Assembly: GCA_910584115.1 (NCBI GenBank) | Contig: CAJTYN010000074.1 | Span: 1 to 13,589 of the forward strand | DNA: 13,589 nt | Source: an uncultured Lachnospiraceae bacterium | GTDB lineage: Bacteria; Bacillota; Clostridia; Lachnospirales; Lachnospiraceae | Direction: 5' to 3' | In this document: in pieces, positions 13,000 through 13,589 of the stretch | Position numbering within the stretch: the stretch's first letter is position 1 | Layout: every line of letters begins with the position of its first letter | Program-made: the position numbers and the translations under genes | The notes under the pieces: generated by a model | Told to the model about the DNA's origin: nothing | The model's input: the letters and a program-made list of their open reading frames with translations, nothing else | The model's database searches: none

Positions 13000-13542
13000 A
13001 TGGCTAAATTTGTATGTAATGTATGTGGTTATGTGCACGAAGGTGATGCTGCTCCGGAAAAATGCCCGCAGTGCGGTGCACCGGCTTCCAAGTTCACAAA
13101 ACAGGAAGGCGAGATGAGCTGGGCAGCAGAGCATGTTGTCGGCGTGGCTCAGGGCGTGAGCGAAGACATCATGGCTGACTTAAGGGCAAACTTCCAGGGC
13201 GAATGTACAGAAGTCGGTATGTACCTGGCTATGGCAAGGGTCGCTTACAGGGAAGGCTATCCGGAGATCGGCACATATTGGGAAAAAGCTGCTTACGAAG
13301 AAGCAGAGCATGCTGCGAAGTTCGCTGAGCTTTTGGGCGAGGTCGTAACAGACAGCACAAAGAAGAACCTGGAGATGAGGGTAGAAGCTGAGAACGGCGC
13401 GACAGCAGGCAAGACAGACTTGGCTAAACGTGCGAAAGCTGCAAACCTGGATGCGATCCATGATACAGTACATGAGATGGCAAGGGATGAGGCAAGACAT
13501 GGGAAAGCTTTTGCTGGACTGCTGAAGAGGTATTTCGGCTAA
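13000..13542 (+). CDS. Reverse rubrerythrin (N-terminal rubredoxin, C-terminal diiron domain)
   Basis: Rubrerythrins of anaerobes reduce hydrogen peroxide (and, in the reverse type, also consume oxygen) using electrons passed through the rubredoxin iron. In this 180-residue cytoplasmic protein the rubredoxin-like domain comes first: CNVCG (Cys6, Cys9) and CPQCG (Cys22, Cys25). The ferritin-like diiron four-helix bundle follows, with Glu68/Glu71 in FQGECTEVGMY, EEAEH (Glu101, His104) and DEARH (Glu164, His167). The order is the reverse of classical rubrerythrin and matches clostridial RevRbr, known in Clostridium acetobutylicum to be under PerR control. The start follows AAAGGAGAG at 12985-12993. 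The gene uses codons typical of strongly expressed genes and is less G/C rich than its neighbours, consistent with high expression when derepressed. No clear terminator is visible in the remaining 47 bases. Confidence 0.93.
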   Translation: MAKFVCNVCGYVHEGDAAPEKCPQCGAPASKFTKQEGEMSWAAEHVVGVAQGVSEDIMADLRANFQGECTEVGMYLAMARVAYREGYPEIGTYWEKAAYEEAEHAAKFAELLGEVVTDSTKKNLEMRVEAENGATAGKTDLAKRAKAANLDAIHDTVHEMARDEARHGKAFAGLLKRYFG

Positions 13543-13589
13543 GAGCTATAAAGGGCTTTGCGTATGGAGAGGATGGACTTTTGGAGTCT

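Noticed and set aside
13543..13589. Possible terminator after the rubrerythrin gene
   Set aside because: Only a weak, imperfect pairing of AGAGCT/GGGCTTT-like bases and no T tract within the window.
1..13589. CRISPR arrays, tRNA or rRNA genes, riboswitches
   Set aside because: No regularly spaced repeats, no tRNA cloverleaf or rRNA signature, and no recognisable riboswitch leader were seen on either strand by eye.

Overview
The window looks like a chromosomal segment of a fairly GC-rich low-branching Firmicute, most likely a Lachnospiraceae-type gut anaerobe. The evidence is strong AGGAGG-type ribosome sites, sigma-A-like promoters, type III pantothenate kinase, MutS2, a PerR-type regulator, a rubredoxin-first (reverse) rubrerythrin, and protein sequences that resemble clostridial cluster XIVa families. 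Assignments come from motif and family recognition by eye; no database search was run.

Left edge (1-1221): the tail of an integrated mobile element. The C-terminal part of a large serine recombinase (Tn4451/TnpX-like) is broken by a one-base frameshift near 611-613, and its upstream coding frame is also interrupted at the window edge. About 120 bases after it, on the opposite strand, the first ~60 codons of a bacterial PH-domain gene stop abruptly. This suggests that the element integrated into that gene. The intergenic stretch 1065-1221 carries divergent promoter-like sequences.

Centre left (1222-5274): a co-directional run. It encodes a Ktr/Trk-type RCK potassium-channel regulatory subunit, a TrmH/SpoU-family RNA 2'-O-methyltransferase (TTG start, 4-base overlap), then, from its own probable promoter, a short NfeD protein, an SPFH/stomatin-like membrane scaffold and a patatin-like lipid hydrolase. 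The last three are packed within a few bases of each other and look like a membrane-maintenance module.

Centre right (5300-9863): a second co-directional run of housekeeping genes. It contains ornithine carbamoyltransferase, a biotin-protein ligase without the repressor HTH, a 112-residue conserved hypothetical, type III pantothenate kinase (coaX), tRNA-dihydrouridine synthase, and at the end a more A/T-rich Uma2-type putative nuclease that may be a newcomer. A 20-bp-stem hairpin lies between birA and the hypothetical gene. A bidirectional terminator closes the run.

Right (9935-13589): mutS2 on the minus strand, diverging from a perR-like gene that is followed by reverse rubrerythrin. Both perR and the rubrerythrin gene have a clear promoter (17-base spacer) with a matching 19-bp palindrome placed 4-5 bases after the -10. 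This predicts a self-regulating peroxide-response unit in which PerR represses itself and the peroxide/oxygen-detoxifying rubrerythrin. All five metal ligands and four zinc cysteines of Bacillus PerR are present at exactly conserved spacing.
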